From NCBI GenBank assembly GCA_016288775.1, contig JAEELG010000077.1, positions 1 through 46,515 of the forward strand: DNA of 46,515 nt, in the 5' to 3' direction. Origin of the DNA: Bacteroidales bacterium (GTDB lineage Bacteria > Bacteroidota > Bacteroidia > Bacteroidales > UBA932). Positions 13,278-20,713 of this stretch are shown piece by piece (positions within the stretch are counted from its first letter, which is position 1; each line of letters begins with the position of its first letter). The notes under the pieces are model-generated. The model saw only the letters and a program-made list of their open reading frames with translations, was not told the origin of the DNA and made no database searches. The position numbers were made by a program, and so were the translations under genes.

Positions 13278-15058
13278 TATTCCACGAATGCTACTATTTC
13301 GCCTTTGACCACGTCCTTGCCCTGGGCTCCGGTGACGGCGACTATGCGGCCGTCGCGCGCAGGGATGATGGGCTCCATGCCGTACCAGGTCTGCACGTAT
13401 CCGCAGGGCTCGCCGGCGGTAACCTTGGTGCCGGCTACGGGGGCCGTGGAGGCATCTTCAACGTCGATCTGCCAGAGGAGCTTGCCCTTTACTGGCGCCT
13501 GCACAGGCACGGCGTTGGGATACTTCTGCGCGAGGGCGTCGACGTCGAAGGCGGGCATCTCGACCACCGGGCGCTTGACGTTGACGGGGGCTCCGGCCTT
13601 GGCCTTCAGCTCCTCCAGGTCGTGCTCGAAGCGCTCCTTGGCGACGCCGCTGCGGTAGTCGCGGTACTGGCGCTCGAACATGGCCATGTTCAGCAGTTCC
13701 TCGTCGTCGGGGCCGCAGTCCCATCCCTCTTCCTTCATCATTTCGCGGAATTTGGGGAGTTCGTCGGGATACATGTCCTGGGGGTTGCCGGTGTAGAATT
13801 CGAGGCCTTTCTCCTTGGCGAGCTCGACGATCTCCGGGGCGAGGGGGCCGGGAAGCTTGCCCATCTTGCCGAGTATCATGCCCCAGGTGTCCTTGTCGAT
13901 GGTGCTGAAGCGCGGCTTGCCCTGGGCCTGAGCGAAGAGGTTCATGAGGGCGGTGTTCTTGACGTACTGGCTGAAGGGGGTGACGAGGGGCGGGTAGCCG
14001 AGGCGCGGCCACACGTACTCCACCTCGTTGAAGAGGCGCACCATGAGGGTGTCGATGTCCGATTCGGGCTTGCCGGAGGCGCGTTCCGCCGCGTTTATGG
14101 CGGACTTGAAGCCCATGAGGTCGGCCATCATGGAACCCATCATGCCGCCGGGAAGGCCGCAGCCTACAAGGAGGGAGGTCATGCGGGAGTTGGACGGGTT
14201 GATCCAGTAGCCCAGAAAGTCGTCGATGAACTCCTGGGTGAGGGTGCGGACCTGCATGTAGGCGTCCATGTTGATGTCCTTGACCAGGAATCCGTCGGCC
14301 TTGAGCATCTGCTGGATGGTGATGACGTCGGGGTGGACCTTGCCCCAGGCGAGGGGCTCCACCGCTACGTCGAGATAGTCGGCGCCGGCGCGGGCTACCT
14401 CCAGCATGGATGCGACGGAGAAGCCGGGGCCGGTGTGGCCATGGTACTGGACCTTGATATGGGGGTATTTGGTCTTGATTTCCTTTACAAGTTCGCCCAG
14501 GACGCTGGGACGGCCGACGCCGGCCATGTCCTTGAGGCAGATTTCGTCGGTGCCGTATTCGACCAGGTGGTCGACCACGCCCATGTAGTATTCCACCGTG
14601 TGCACCGGGGAGTGTGTGATGGAGAGGGCCGCCTGGCTGATCATGCCGGCCTTCTTGGCGTACTCGACGCTGAGCTTGAGGTTGCGGTGGTCGTTCAGTC
14701 CGCAGAAGGAGCGGGCGATGTCGGTGCCCTGGGCCTTCTTTACCTTGAACATGAGTTCGCGGACGTCGGCGGGCACGGGGTACATGCGGATGGCGTTCAG
14801 GCCGCGCTCGAGCATGTGGGTCTGGATGCCGGCCTTGCGGAGAGGGGCCGTCCATGCGCGGACCGATTTGTTGGGGTTCTCGCCGTAGAGGAGGTTGACC
14901 TGCTCGAAGGCGCCGCCGTTGGTCTCGACGCGGTCGAAGCAGCCCATGTCGACGATTGCCGGAGCCACGCGCACAAGCTGGTCGGCCCTGGGCTGATATT
15001 TGCCCGAAGACTGCCACATGTCGCGGTATACAAGGGAAAACTTTATTTCTTTAGCCAT
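13277..15058 (-). CDS. Pyruvate/oxaloacetate carboxyltransferase (OadA/PycB-like) with a biotinyl-like domain lacking the lysine
   Basis: A 593-aa protein. The carboxyltransferase TIM barrel spans about residues 5-290, with the metal Asp in YRDMWQS, the carbamylated Lys in CLKDMAG and metal His in YHGHTG. A PycA-OadA conserved region follows (about 300-480). The last ~75 residues have a biotinyl/lipoyl-like fold (VQAPVKGKLL...ARDGRIVAV...VVKGEIVAF). Where biotin carriers have AMKM, this protein has WYGM, so the biotinylated Lys is absent. The domain may dock a separate carrier protein or be vestigial. The partner subunits are not in the window. It leads an operon with HAD, alr and peptidase genes and has its own promoter and an AAGGA ribosome-binding site. 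Confidence 0.85.
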   Translation of the reverse strand: MAKEIKFSLVYRDMWQSSGKYQPRADQLVRVAPAIVDMGCFDRVETNGGAFEQVNLLYGENPNKSVRAWTAPLRKAGIQTHMLERGLNAIRMYPVPADVRELMFKVKKAQGTDIARSFCGLNDHRNLKLSVEYAKKAGMISQAALSITHSPVHTVEYYMGVVDHLVEYGTDEICLKDMAGVGRPSVLGELVKEIKTKYPHIKVQYHGHTGPGFSVASMLEVARAGADYLDVAVEPLAWGKVHPDVITIQQMLKADGFLVKDINMDAYMQVRTLTQEFIDDFLGYWINPSNSRMTSLLVGCGLPGGMMGSMMADLMGFKSAINAAERASGKPESDIDTLMVRLFNEVEYVWPRLGYPPLVTPFSQYVKNTALMNLFAQAQGKPRFSTIDKDTWGMILGKMGKLPGPLAPEIVELAKEKGLEFYTGNPQDMYPDELPKFREMMKEEGWDCGPDDEELLNMAMFERQYRDYRSGVAKERFEHDLEELKAKAGAPVNVKRPVVEMPAFDVDALAQKYPNAVPVQAPVKGKLLWQIDVEDASTAPVAGTKVTAGEPCGYVQTWYGMEPIIPARDGRIVAVTGAQGKDVVKGEIVAFVE

Positions 15059-15082
15059 GGTGTCCTTAAAGAATTAGTGTTA

Positions 15083-15090
15083 CAAATATA
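15083..15090 (-). promoter_or_regulatory. -7 box of the oadA-HAD-alr-peptidase operon
   Basis: TATATTTG on the minus strand, a perfect TAnnTTTG, 24 bases before the ATG. An AAGGACACC-ATG ribosome-binding site sits between them, one of the few clear Shine-Dalgarno sites in the window. Confidence 0.65.
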
Positions 15091-15173
15091 ACAATTATTG
15101 GCGGATTCTTAAAAAATCGTAAATAAGTGCAGGAGCAGGGGCGGAAAGCGACTGAGGGTATTGCGGAAGCCGT

Positions 15174-15181
15174 TAACTTTG
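15174..15181 (+). promoter_or_regulatory. -7 box abutting radC (leaderless type)
   Basis: TAACTTTG, a perfect TAnnTTTG, followed by only CCTT before the ATG at 15186. The expected transcription start would fall at or next to the A of the ATG. Confidence 0.55.
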
Positions 15182-15185
15182 CCTT

Positions 15186-15863
15186 ATGAGAATCAGCGAT
15201 TTGAGCATGGAGGAGCGGCCGCGCGAGAAGCTTCTGTCACGCGGGGCGCAGGCGCTGTCGGACGGCGAGCTGCTGGCGATACTGCTGCGGAGCGGGCAGC
15301 GCGGCGAAAGCGCCATCGAGCTCGGACAGCGGCTCCTGGCACTCACCGACGGGCGCCTGACTGGGCTGTTCGACTGCGATGCCCAGTATCTTGCGGGCAT
15401 GAAGGGAGTGGGCACGGCGCGCGCGGCCACCTTGCTGGCGGCATTCGAGCTGGGGCGGCGCTTCATGATGGAGGAGAGCAGCGGGAGCGAGCCAATACGC
15501 AGCGCCCATCAGGTGTACCACATGATGCTGCCGCGGATGAAGGGGCTGAAGCACGAGGAGTGCTGGCTGCTGTTGCTGAGCCGCCGCGGCGAACTGCAGG
15601 CGAAGGTGAAGATGACCATCGGCGACAGCCGGAGCACGATAATCGACATCCCCGCGATAGTGCGGAACGCCATCGAGCGGGGCTCGGCGTCGGTGATCCT
15701 GGTGCACAACCACCCCAACGGCGACGCGCGACCCAGCGGCGCCGACGTCCGCGAGACTGGAATCCTGCGCGACGCATGCGTGTCGTGCTCAATCAGGCTG
15801 CTCGACCACATCATCATAGCCAACGATCACTTTTACAGCTTCAACGAAGAAAAAATGTTTTGA
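15186..15863 (+). CDS. radC: RadC family protein (JAB/MPN domain)
   Basis: A 225-aa protein. The N-terminal helix-hairpin-helix-like UPF0758 segment (LSDGELLAILLRSG, GMKGVGTARAATLLAAFELG) is followed by a C-terminal JAB metalloprotease fold with HNHPNGDARPSGAD as its metal motif. RadC was named for DNA repair, but its biochemical function remains unsettled. An alternative start at the second Met (seven codons in) is possible, but homologues keep an N-terminus of this length before EERPREKL. The gene is divergent from the oadA operon and ends 34 bases before the tRNA gene. Confidence 0.93.
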   Translation: MRISDLSMEERPREKLLSRGAQALSDGELLAILLRSGQRGESAIELGQRLLALTDGRLTGLFDCDAQYLAGMKGVGTARAATLLAAFELGRRFMMEESSGSEPIRSAHQVYHMMLPRMKGLKHEECWLLLLSRRGELQAKVKMTIGDSRSTIIDIPAIVRNAIERGSASVILVHNHPNGDARPSGADVRETGILRDACVSCSIRLLDHIIIANDHFYSFNEEKMF

Positions 15864-15887
15864 ATTCAAAAAAAGTTACTATATTTG
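15859..15887 (+). promoter_or_regulatory. Promoter of tRNA-Ala
   Basis: TTTG (15859-15862) and TATATTTG (15880-15887) with a 17-base spacer, a good fit to the Bacteroidetes -33/-7 promoter. It lies 10 bases before the mature tRNA and overlaps the radC stop. Confidence 0.65.
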
Positions 15888-15897
15888 CAGTCCCAAT

Positions 15898-15970
15898 GGG
15901 GTATTAGCTCAGTTGGTAGAGCGTTTGAATGGCATTCAAAAGGTCAGCGGTTCGATTCCGCTATGCTCCA
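15898..15970 (+). tRNA. tRNA-Ala (anticodon GGC)
   Basis: The cloverleaf is complete. The acceptor GGGGTAT pairs with ATGCTCC, and the D arm is GCTC-AGTTGGTA-GAGC. The anticodon stem is TTTGA/TCAAA with loop ATGGCAT (anticodon GGC). The T arm GCGG-TTCGATT-CCGC closes it, followed by discriminator A. The 3' CCA is not encoded. No integrase or attachment-site duplication is visible beside it. Confidence 0.96.
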
Positions 15971-15977
15971 CAAAATG

Positions 15978-16006
15978 AAGGCTCGGCGAGTTCGCCGGGC
16001 CTTTTT
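15978..16006 (+). terminator. Terminator after tRNA-Ala
   Basis: An 11-bp stem with one G-U pair (15978-15988 with 15993-16003, loop AGTT) followed by a run of T. Confidence 0.85.
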
Positions 16007-16053
16007 CATCGCCAATCAGTACAGAGTTTCGGCAAATTTAAACATTTTGTTCT

Positions 16054-16061
16054 TATCTTTG
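16054..16061 (+). promoter_or_regulatory. -7 box abutting the SGNH hydrolase gene (leaderless type)
   Basis: TATCTTTG, a perfect TAnnTTTG, then CGCC and the ATG at 16066. Confidence 0.55.
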
Positions 16062-16065
16062 CGCC

Positions 16066-16644
16066 ATGAAGGTCGCTTGCATAGGAGACAGCATCACGTG
16101 GGGTTTCACGCTCATCAACCCCCTCAGACAGGCGTATCCCGCGCCTCTGCAGGAGAAACTGGGCCCGGATTACAAGGTAAAGAACTTCGGCCACAACGAC
16201 GCCTCCGCCCGTTATGACGCCGATACGCCTTACGTCAACCACCGTGAATACCGCAAAAGCCTGGAGTGGAACCCCGACATCGTCCTGCTGATGCTCGGCT
16301 CCAACGACACCAAACGCCGCAACTGGGATCCGGAGATCTTCCGGGCCGACTATACCAGGCTGGTGGATTCATATCTGGCGCTCCCCTCTTCGCCCCGGGT
16401 CATCCTGATCGCCCCTATCCGTATCTTCCCTGTCGCCGGCCTGCCGATCCTTGGTCTCTATCCGGAAACGATGGAAGAAGGCGTGCGCCCCGCCATCCGC
16501 GAAATCGCAGCGGAAAAGGGCCTCGAATTCATCGACCTTAAGGACCTTTTCACCGATTCCCGATACATGATGGACGGCGTGCACCCCCAGCGCAAGGGCG
16601 CACAGATGCTGGCGGACGCCATTTATTCTTCGGTAAACTGGTAG
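16066..16644 (+). CDS. Cytoplasmic SGNH/GDSL hydrolase
   Basis: A 192-aa protein without a signal peptide. Block I GDSITWG has the nucleophilic Ser, block III GSND the oxyanion Asn, and block V DGVHP the catalytic Asp and His. It belongs to the GDSL-like lipase/acylhydrolase family, often acting on acetylated sugars or lipids. The lack of export signal points to deacetylation of an imported or intracellular substrate. It stands alone between the tRNA gene and a convergent DnaJ-domain gene. Upstream sequence suggests a leaderless transcript. Confidence 0.9.
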   Translation: MKVACIGDSITWGFTLINPLRQAYPAPLQEKLGPDYKVKNFGHNDASARYDADTPYVNHREYRKSLEWNPDIVLLMLGSNDTKRRNWDPEIFRADYTRLVDSYLALPSSPRVILIAPIRIFPVAGLPILGLYPETMEEGVRPAIREIAAEKGLEFIDLKDLFTDSRYMMDGVHPQRKGAQMLADAIYSSVNW

Positions 16645-16679
16645 CCCCGCGGCTCGCCGATCCCATAATCTATTGAGAT

Positions 16680-17441
16680 TCAGTTGATCCCCCTTTCGCG
16701 TTTGATTGCCTCGTAGGCTTCCTGGATCTGACGGAACTTTTCTGCGGCGGCTTTCTGTACGTCGGGGCCCAGGGTGGCAACTTTGTCCGGATGGTTCTTC
16801 ATTGCCATGCGGCGATAAGCAGTGCGTACTTCGTCATCCGTTGCATTGGGAGAAACGCCCAGTACGGAATAGGCCGAGTTGGTCTCCTTGTAGAACATGG
16901 AGATGACGGAGTTTATATCGGACTGGTTCAGGCCGATGGTGCTCCCGATGGCCTCCAGGACGGATTTTTCGCTTTTATGGAACTGCCCGTCCGCCATGGC
17001 TATCTGAACCAGATAGTGGAAGAGCTGGAGCCTCTGGGAGTAGTTCATATAACGGGCTATCTGCGGCCCCACATCGTAGATGTTCACCTGCTGACGGGTG
17101 AATTCGTCCAGCATCCTCATCGCTTCAGGGACGGCTGCTTCGCCGAAGTTCCGCCGGACGAAGTCCTTCACATAATCCAGTTCGGACTGAAGCGTCTTGC
17201 CATCGGCTCTGATGACAGCGGCCGACAGCACCAGCAGGCTCACCAGAAAGCTGTTACGCTGCTCCTCCGCCGAATAGGTGCTTCTTTTATAACTGCCAGC
17301 GGGCTGTTCTCCATCTGTCAGCAGGCCCGCGCGGTCTATATAACTGTCGACAGCGGAGCCGAACCAAAACCCCAGAAGGGCTCCGATGGGTCCCAGAGTG
17401 ACCCATCCCAGCAATCCGCCTATCCATTTTCCAATTCCCAT
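16680..17441 (-). CDS. TerB-DnaJ domain protein (DjlA-like co-chaperone)
   Basis: A 253-aa protein. A short glycine-rich hydrophobic N-terminal segment (about residues 3-35) may insert in the membrane. A TerB-like helical domain (about 65-165) contains FLVSLLVLSAAVIRADG and VQIAMADGQFHKSE. A C-terminal J domain (about 185-253) has the HPD motif in KNHPDKV. J domains stimulate Hsp70 ATPase, and DjlA-type proteins are membrane-tethered. I chose the ATG at 17441, which has an AAAGGA site upstream, over a GTG six codons earlier. Confidence 0.88.
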   Translation of the reverse strand: MGIGKWIGGLLGWVTLGPIGALLGFWFGSAVDSYIDRAGLLTDGEQPAGSYKRSTYSAEEQRNSFLVSLLVLSAAVIRADGKTLQSELDYVKDFVRRNFGEAAVPEAMRMLDEFTRQQVNIYDVGPQIARYMNYSQRLQLFHYLVQIAMADGQFHKSEKSVLEAIGSTIGLNQSDINSVISMFYKETNSAYSVLGVSPNATDDEVRTAYRRMAMKNHPDKVATLGPDVQKAAAEKFRQIQEAYEAIKRERGIN

Positions 17442-17495
17442 AGAATGTCCTTTTCCCACTATTTATCTACATTCGGTCTGGCAGAAAGGGGCCGG

Positions 17496-17951
17496 CTAGC
17501 CCTCCAGTATCTGCCCGGCGGCATTCTTGGTGTCCACTTTTTCGATGATGCGTTCCAGGATGCCGTTTTCGTCGAAGATGAAAGTGCGGCGGAGCGTGCC
17601 CAGGGTGGTTTTGCCGTACATCTTCTTCTCACCCCAGGCGCCGAAGGACTGGAGCATTTCCGTGGTTGTGTCGGCCAGCAGGCGGAACGGCAGTTCATAC
17701 CTGGCCCTGAAACCGGTGTGAGACTTGGCGCTGTCCTTGCTCACGCCCACCACGTTATAGCCGGCGGCAGTCAGTTCCGCGTAGTTGTCGCGGAAAGAAC
17801 AGGCTTCCGCCGTGCATCCGGACGTGTTATCCTTGGGATAAAAGTAGATGATGGTCTTCTTTCCCTTGCCGATGAAATCCTCCGACTTCACCATATTTCC
17901 GTCCTGGTCCATGACCTCGAAGGACGGCATCTTGTCTCCGATTTTAAGCAT
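17496..17951 (-). CDS. bcp: Thioredoxin-dependent thiol peroxidase (Bcp/PrxQ)
   Basis: A 151-aa atypical 2-Cys peroxiredoxin reducing hydroperoxides in the cytosol. FYPKDNTSGCTAEACSFRD holds the peroxidatic Cys and, five residues later, the resolving Cys typical of the PrxQ/Bcp group. The TFIFDENG strand and the catalytic Arg region follow. It is probably cotranscribed with the HAD gene upstream (28-nt gap) and the DnaJ gene downstream (54 nt). Confidence 0.94.
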   Translation of the reverse strand: MLKIGDKMPSFEVMDQDGNMVKSEDFIGKGKKTIIYFYPKDNTSGCTAEACSFRDNYAELTAAGYNVVGVSKDSAKSHTGFRARYELPFRLLADTTTEMLQSFGAWGEKKMYGKTTLGTLRRTFIFDENGILERIIEKVDTKNAAGQILEG

Positions 17952-17979
17952 ACTATAATCAGTTTTTTCTTATCATTCT

Positions 17980-18639
17980 TCAATTATTACATAAATCAAG
18001 GATCGAGAGCAGCTCGCTGAAATCGTCGATGACGAAATCGGCACCGGCGGCCTGCAGGGCTGCCCTGTCGGAATTGCCGTAGGAGACACCGCAGGTGAGC
18101 GCCTTTGCGCCCGCCCCCATCATGATGTCGACGGGCATGTCGCCGACAACGAGGGTTTCCGATGCGCTGACTGACATGTCCCGGAGGGTTTTCAGCACCG
18201 GTTCGGGGTTCGGCTTGGCAAGCGTGACATCCTCTGCTCCAAGCACATACGAGATATACGGAGCAATCCCCATCTCCCGCAGGAAGTCATTCAGGGACAC
18301 GGAACCGCGGGACGATGCGACCGTGCACCTGCGGCCCTGGCGGCACAGTTCGGCAAGCGTTTCCCGGACTTCGGGGAACAGGGTCGGAACGATCGTCCCC
18401 TTCAGGGAATCGAACACCTCACGATAGACCTTCACCCATTCGGGAAGCACTTCCCGGGGCAGGTCGGGATACATCGTAAGGATACATTCCTGCAGCGGCA
18501 GCCCGACCGTGGCCATAATGGTTTCAGCGTCGCAAACCGGATAATGCATGCGCCGCTGGACCTCCTGATTGGTCTGGAGAATAATCTCCCTGGTGTCGGC
18601 CAGCGTTCCGTCGAAATCGAATACTATCAGCTTGATCAT
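17980..18639 (-). CDS. HAD phosphatase, phosphoglycolate phosphatase-like
   Basis: A 219-aa HAD class I protein. DFDGTLADT is motif I, TVASSRGS motif II, KPNPEPV motif III and VVGDMPVDIMMGAGA motif IV. The helical cap lies between residues ~15 and 80. The organisation matches Gph/PpaX phosphatases, which hydrolyse 2-phosphoglycolate or pyrophosphate, and the substrate cannot be fixed from the sequence. It starts 12 bases after the GH43 stop. Confidence 0.88.
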   Translation of the reverse strand: MIKLIVFDFDGTLADTREIILQTNQEVQRRMHYPVCDAETIMATVGLPLQECILTMYPDLPREVLPEWVKVYREVFDSLKGTIVPTLFPEVRETLAELCRQGRRCTVASSRGSVSLNDFLREMGIAPYISYVLGAEDVTLAKPNPEPVLKTLRDMSVSASETLVVGDMPVDIMMGAGAKALTCGVSYGNSDRAALQAAGADFVIDDFSELLSILDLCNN

Positions 18640-18651
18640 GACCTAATACAT

Positions 18652-20196
18652 TCACTGTTGGTACCTGAAATCCCGGAACCAGGCGGTGCCGCCCGGGTGG
18701 TCCGTGTTATAGCTGTACAAAGCGACGCGAGCGCCTTTCCAGTATCCGAAGTGCGCCTCGAAGGGCTCGCCGAAGGGTTCGAAACGCCTCCCGTCGCAGC
18801 TGTAAGAGAAGGAGAAACCGCCGTTTACGACCTCCGCGTCGAAGGAGAGCCGGAGCCAGAGTCTCGACGCGTCAAGCATCTGCCCGGAAAGCACTTCCCC
18901 ATCCTTTTCGAAGAACAGCTCCTTCCCTTCAGGAGTCTGGTGAACGCCGATGCAAAAAAACTCCTTGCCGATGCAGGCCATGCCAGCCTTCTGGCCATCG
19001 TCCAGATCAGCCAGGTCCATCCGGACCGTATAGGAGCCCCGGTATCCCATGAGCTTCTGGGTCAATGTGTTACGAGCCTCCCGCAGCGAAGGGGACTGAA
19101 GCGCATCAAGGGCAAGACTCCCCTTCCGGCGGGTCACCGACCAAGCCTCATCTACGGGGTTGTGGTTGAATTGCCACTGAAGGCCAAGCCGGCCCTTGAA
19201 ATCATCGGACGAGGCGGGAAGCTCACGCCTCGTGGCATGTGCCGCCGCCGGCTTTTTCCAGCGTGCGACGGGCTCACCGACACCGTTTCCGTCATAGTCT
19301 TCGCCCATCACCGGCCATCCGTCCTCCCAGTGCATGGGCTGGAGGTGGACAACCCGGCCAAGCGCATCCAGCTGCTGGAAATGCAGGAACCACCACTGGC
19401 CCTCGGGCGTGTCGACAATGGCGCCCTGGTGCGGACCGTTGACCCCTGTGGATCCTGTCTCAAGCACGATTTTGCGCTCATAGGGGCCGTAGATATCCCC
19501 GGCACGGAGGACCGTCTGCCAGCCGCCACGTACGCCTCCTTCCGGGATGCTCAGGTAGTATAGCCCGTCCCATTTGTGGATCTTGGTTCCTTCGGCCGTG
19601 GGGCCCTGATACACCGTAACGCCCTCGTCCAGGAGCTCCCTGCCGTCCGCCGACATCCGGTGGATGATGATTGGTCCGGCTCCTTTGAGACTGTGGCCCA
19701 GGTAGGCCTTCCCATCCTCGTCCCAGAAAGGACATGGATCTTCCCAGCGGGCGACGGCCTTCACGCAGTGGAGAGGGTCCCACGGGCCGGCCGGATCCGT
19801 AGCAGAGCTCATGAACAGTCCCTCTTCGGGCGTGCAGAAATAGACATAGAACCGCCCGTCGTGCCAACGGATGCTGGGTGCCCAGGAGCCACCGGCATAG
19901 TGCCGGTTCGCATCCCAGCCCGGAAGGTCCAGACGGTCGTAGATCTGGGCGATGATACGCCAATTCACCAGGTCGGCCGATTCCAGCACCTGCATCCCAA
20001 GAAAATGGAAATCCGAGGCCACCATGTAATAGCGGTCCCCAAAGCGGATCGCGTCGGGATCGGAGTAGTCGGCGAGAAGCACGGGATTCCGGTAATACCC
20101 GTCTCCCGTGTCGCCCCAGGTAACGGGATCCGTTTTGCAGGAAAGGGACGAAAGGACCAGGGGGGTCAGCAGGAGAAGGGCGAGCTGTCTTTTCAT
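18652..20196 (-). CDS. GH43 family glycoside hydrolase lipoprotein (xylosidase/arabinofuranosidase type)
   Basis: A 514-aa protein. A lipoprotein signal ends LSSLSC (lipobox). The five-bladed GH43 propeller (about residues 30-320) has catalytic Asp in DYSDPDAIRFG, the pKa-modulating Asp in WEDPCPFWD and the general acid Glu in GPTAEGTKIHK. A C-terminal beta-sandwich (about 335-514), the GH43 C2 type, follows. Likely activities are beta-xylosidase or alpha-arabinofuranosidase on xylan fragments. It is separated from the PUL by more than 5 kb and is first in a cluster with HAD, bcp and dnaJ. The start at MKRQ gives the better signal peptide than the ATG four codons earlier. Confidence 0.9.
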   Translation of the reverse strand: MKRQLALLLLTPLVLSSLSCKTDPVTWGDTGDGYYRNPVLLADYSDPDAIRFGDRYYMVASDFHFLGMQVLESADLVNWRIIAQIYDRLDLPGWDANRHYAGGSWAPSIRWHDGRFYVYFCTPEEGLFMSSATDPAGPWDPLHCVKAVARWEDPCPFWDEDGKAYLGHSLKGAGPIIIHRMSADGRELLDEGVTVYQGPTAEGTKIHKWDGLYYLSIPEGGVRGGWQTVLRAGDIYGPYERKIVLETGSTGVNGPHQGAIVDTPEGQWWFLHFQQLDALGRVVHLQPMHWEDGWPVMGEDYDGNGVGEPVARWKKPAAAHATRRELPASSDDFKGRLGLQWQFNHNPVDEAWSVTRRKGSLALDALQSPSLREARNTLTQKLMGYRGSYTVRMDLADLDDGQKAGMACIGKEFFCIGVHQTPEGKELFFEKDGEVLSGQMLDASRLWLRLSFDAEVVNGGFSFSYSCDGRRFEPFGEPFEAHFGYWKGARVALYSYNTDHPGGTAWFRDFRYQQ

Positions 20197-20221
20197 GAGC
20201 GGAATCAAATTGTTTACGTAC

Positions 20222-20229
20222 CAAATATA
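20222..20229 (-). promoter_or_regulatory. -7 box of the GH43 gene
   Basis: TATATTTG on the minus strand (perfect TAnnTTTG), 25 bases before the GH43 ATG. It lies back to back with the plus-strand box at 20252. Confidence 0.6.
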
Positions 20230-20251
20230 CGTATAATAATCGGATTCTTTT

Positions 20252-20259
20252 TATATTTG
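20252..20259 (+). promoter_or_regulatory. -7 box of the GNAT remnant (leaderless type)
   Basis: TATATTTG, followed by CCTC and the ATG at 20264. Confidence 0.55.
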
Positions 20260-20263
20260 CCTC

Positions 20264-20451
20264 ATGGTGGTGAGGCCCGCTCATAAAGATGATTTGTCGG
20301 CAATCATGGCTGTGCTGGAAGCGGCCAAGGGGATCATGCGCGCTTCCGGGAACAGTGCGCAGAACTCGACGAGCAGGAGCTGCATTCCACCCACATCACG
20401 CTGAGCGAGGGCGGCATCCTCCACAAGACGATGGAAGCAGATTGCGCCTAG
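20264..20451 (+). pseudogene. Truncated GNAT acetyltransferase remnant
   Basis: The first ~30 codons read VVRPAHKDDLSAIMAVLEAAKGIMR, the N-terminal strand-helix of a GNAT acetyltransferase (compare the family pattern IRPATxxDLxAIMxI...AKxxMRxxGN). Homology stops at residue ~30 and the frame closes at 20404. A second, shifted frame stays open to 20451 (ending HKTMEADCA), consistent with a deletion or frameshift junction. The acetyl-CoA-binding core is absent, so it cannot be a working acetyltransferase. A perfect -7 box still precedes it. Confidence 0.6.
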
Positions 20452-20654
20452 AAGCCCAGCTGCGAAAGGAAGTGGGTGAAGATGGCGGGCTGGAAGGCTA
20501 GCGGGAAGACGAGGCCGTGGGTCAGCATGCGCCACCACTGCTTCCGGTGCCACACCGAGTATGCATTGAACACCAGCGCATCGGCGTTCAGCCTCCCGTA
20601 GAAGCACAGGACGCTCACCAGTGCGGTAATCAGTATGATGACGATCGTTACCAA
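20448..20654 (-). pseudogene. Truncated rhomboid-protease remnant
   Basis: 68 codons. The N-terminus (VTIVIILITALVSVLCF, then FNAYSVWHRKQWWRMLTHG) matches the first transmembrane helix and the pre-L1 region of Bacteroidetes rhomboid proteases, which normally continue with HADWxHLxxNM and the GxSG serine. Here the sequence diverges right after LTHG and stops, so all catalytic residues are missing. Its 3' end meets the 3' end of the GNAT remnant (4-base overlap). Confidence 0.6.
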
Positions 20655-20681
20655 GCAATGTTTTGTTTATCACAAACTGGA

Positions 20682-20689
20682 CAAAGGTA
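20682..20689 (-). promoter_or_regulatory. -7 box of the rhomboid remnant
   Basis: TACCTTTG on the minus strand matches TAnnTTTG, 27 bases before the remnant's ATG. The retained promoter suggests the truncation is recent or the short product is still made. Confidence 0.5.
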
Positions 20690-20713
20690 CGGTTTTTTGG
20701 TTATATTAGCGGT

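Noticed and set aside
13458..15017. Long Arg/His/Pro-rich frames overlapping the carboxyltransferase and other genes on both strands
   Set aside because: Composition is typical of frame-shifted reading of GC-rich codons, with no recognisable motifs.
15898..15970. tRNA-Ala as an integration site of a genomic island
   Set aside because: No integrase gene, no duplicated tRNA 3' end, and ordinary housekeeping genes follow.
20281..20673. A 130-residue minus-strand ORF across the remnant region
   Set aside because: It is in a different frame from the rhomboid-like N-terminus and reads Arg/Pro/Leu-rich without motifs.
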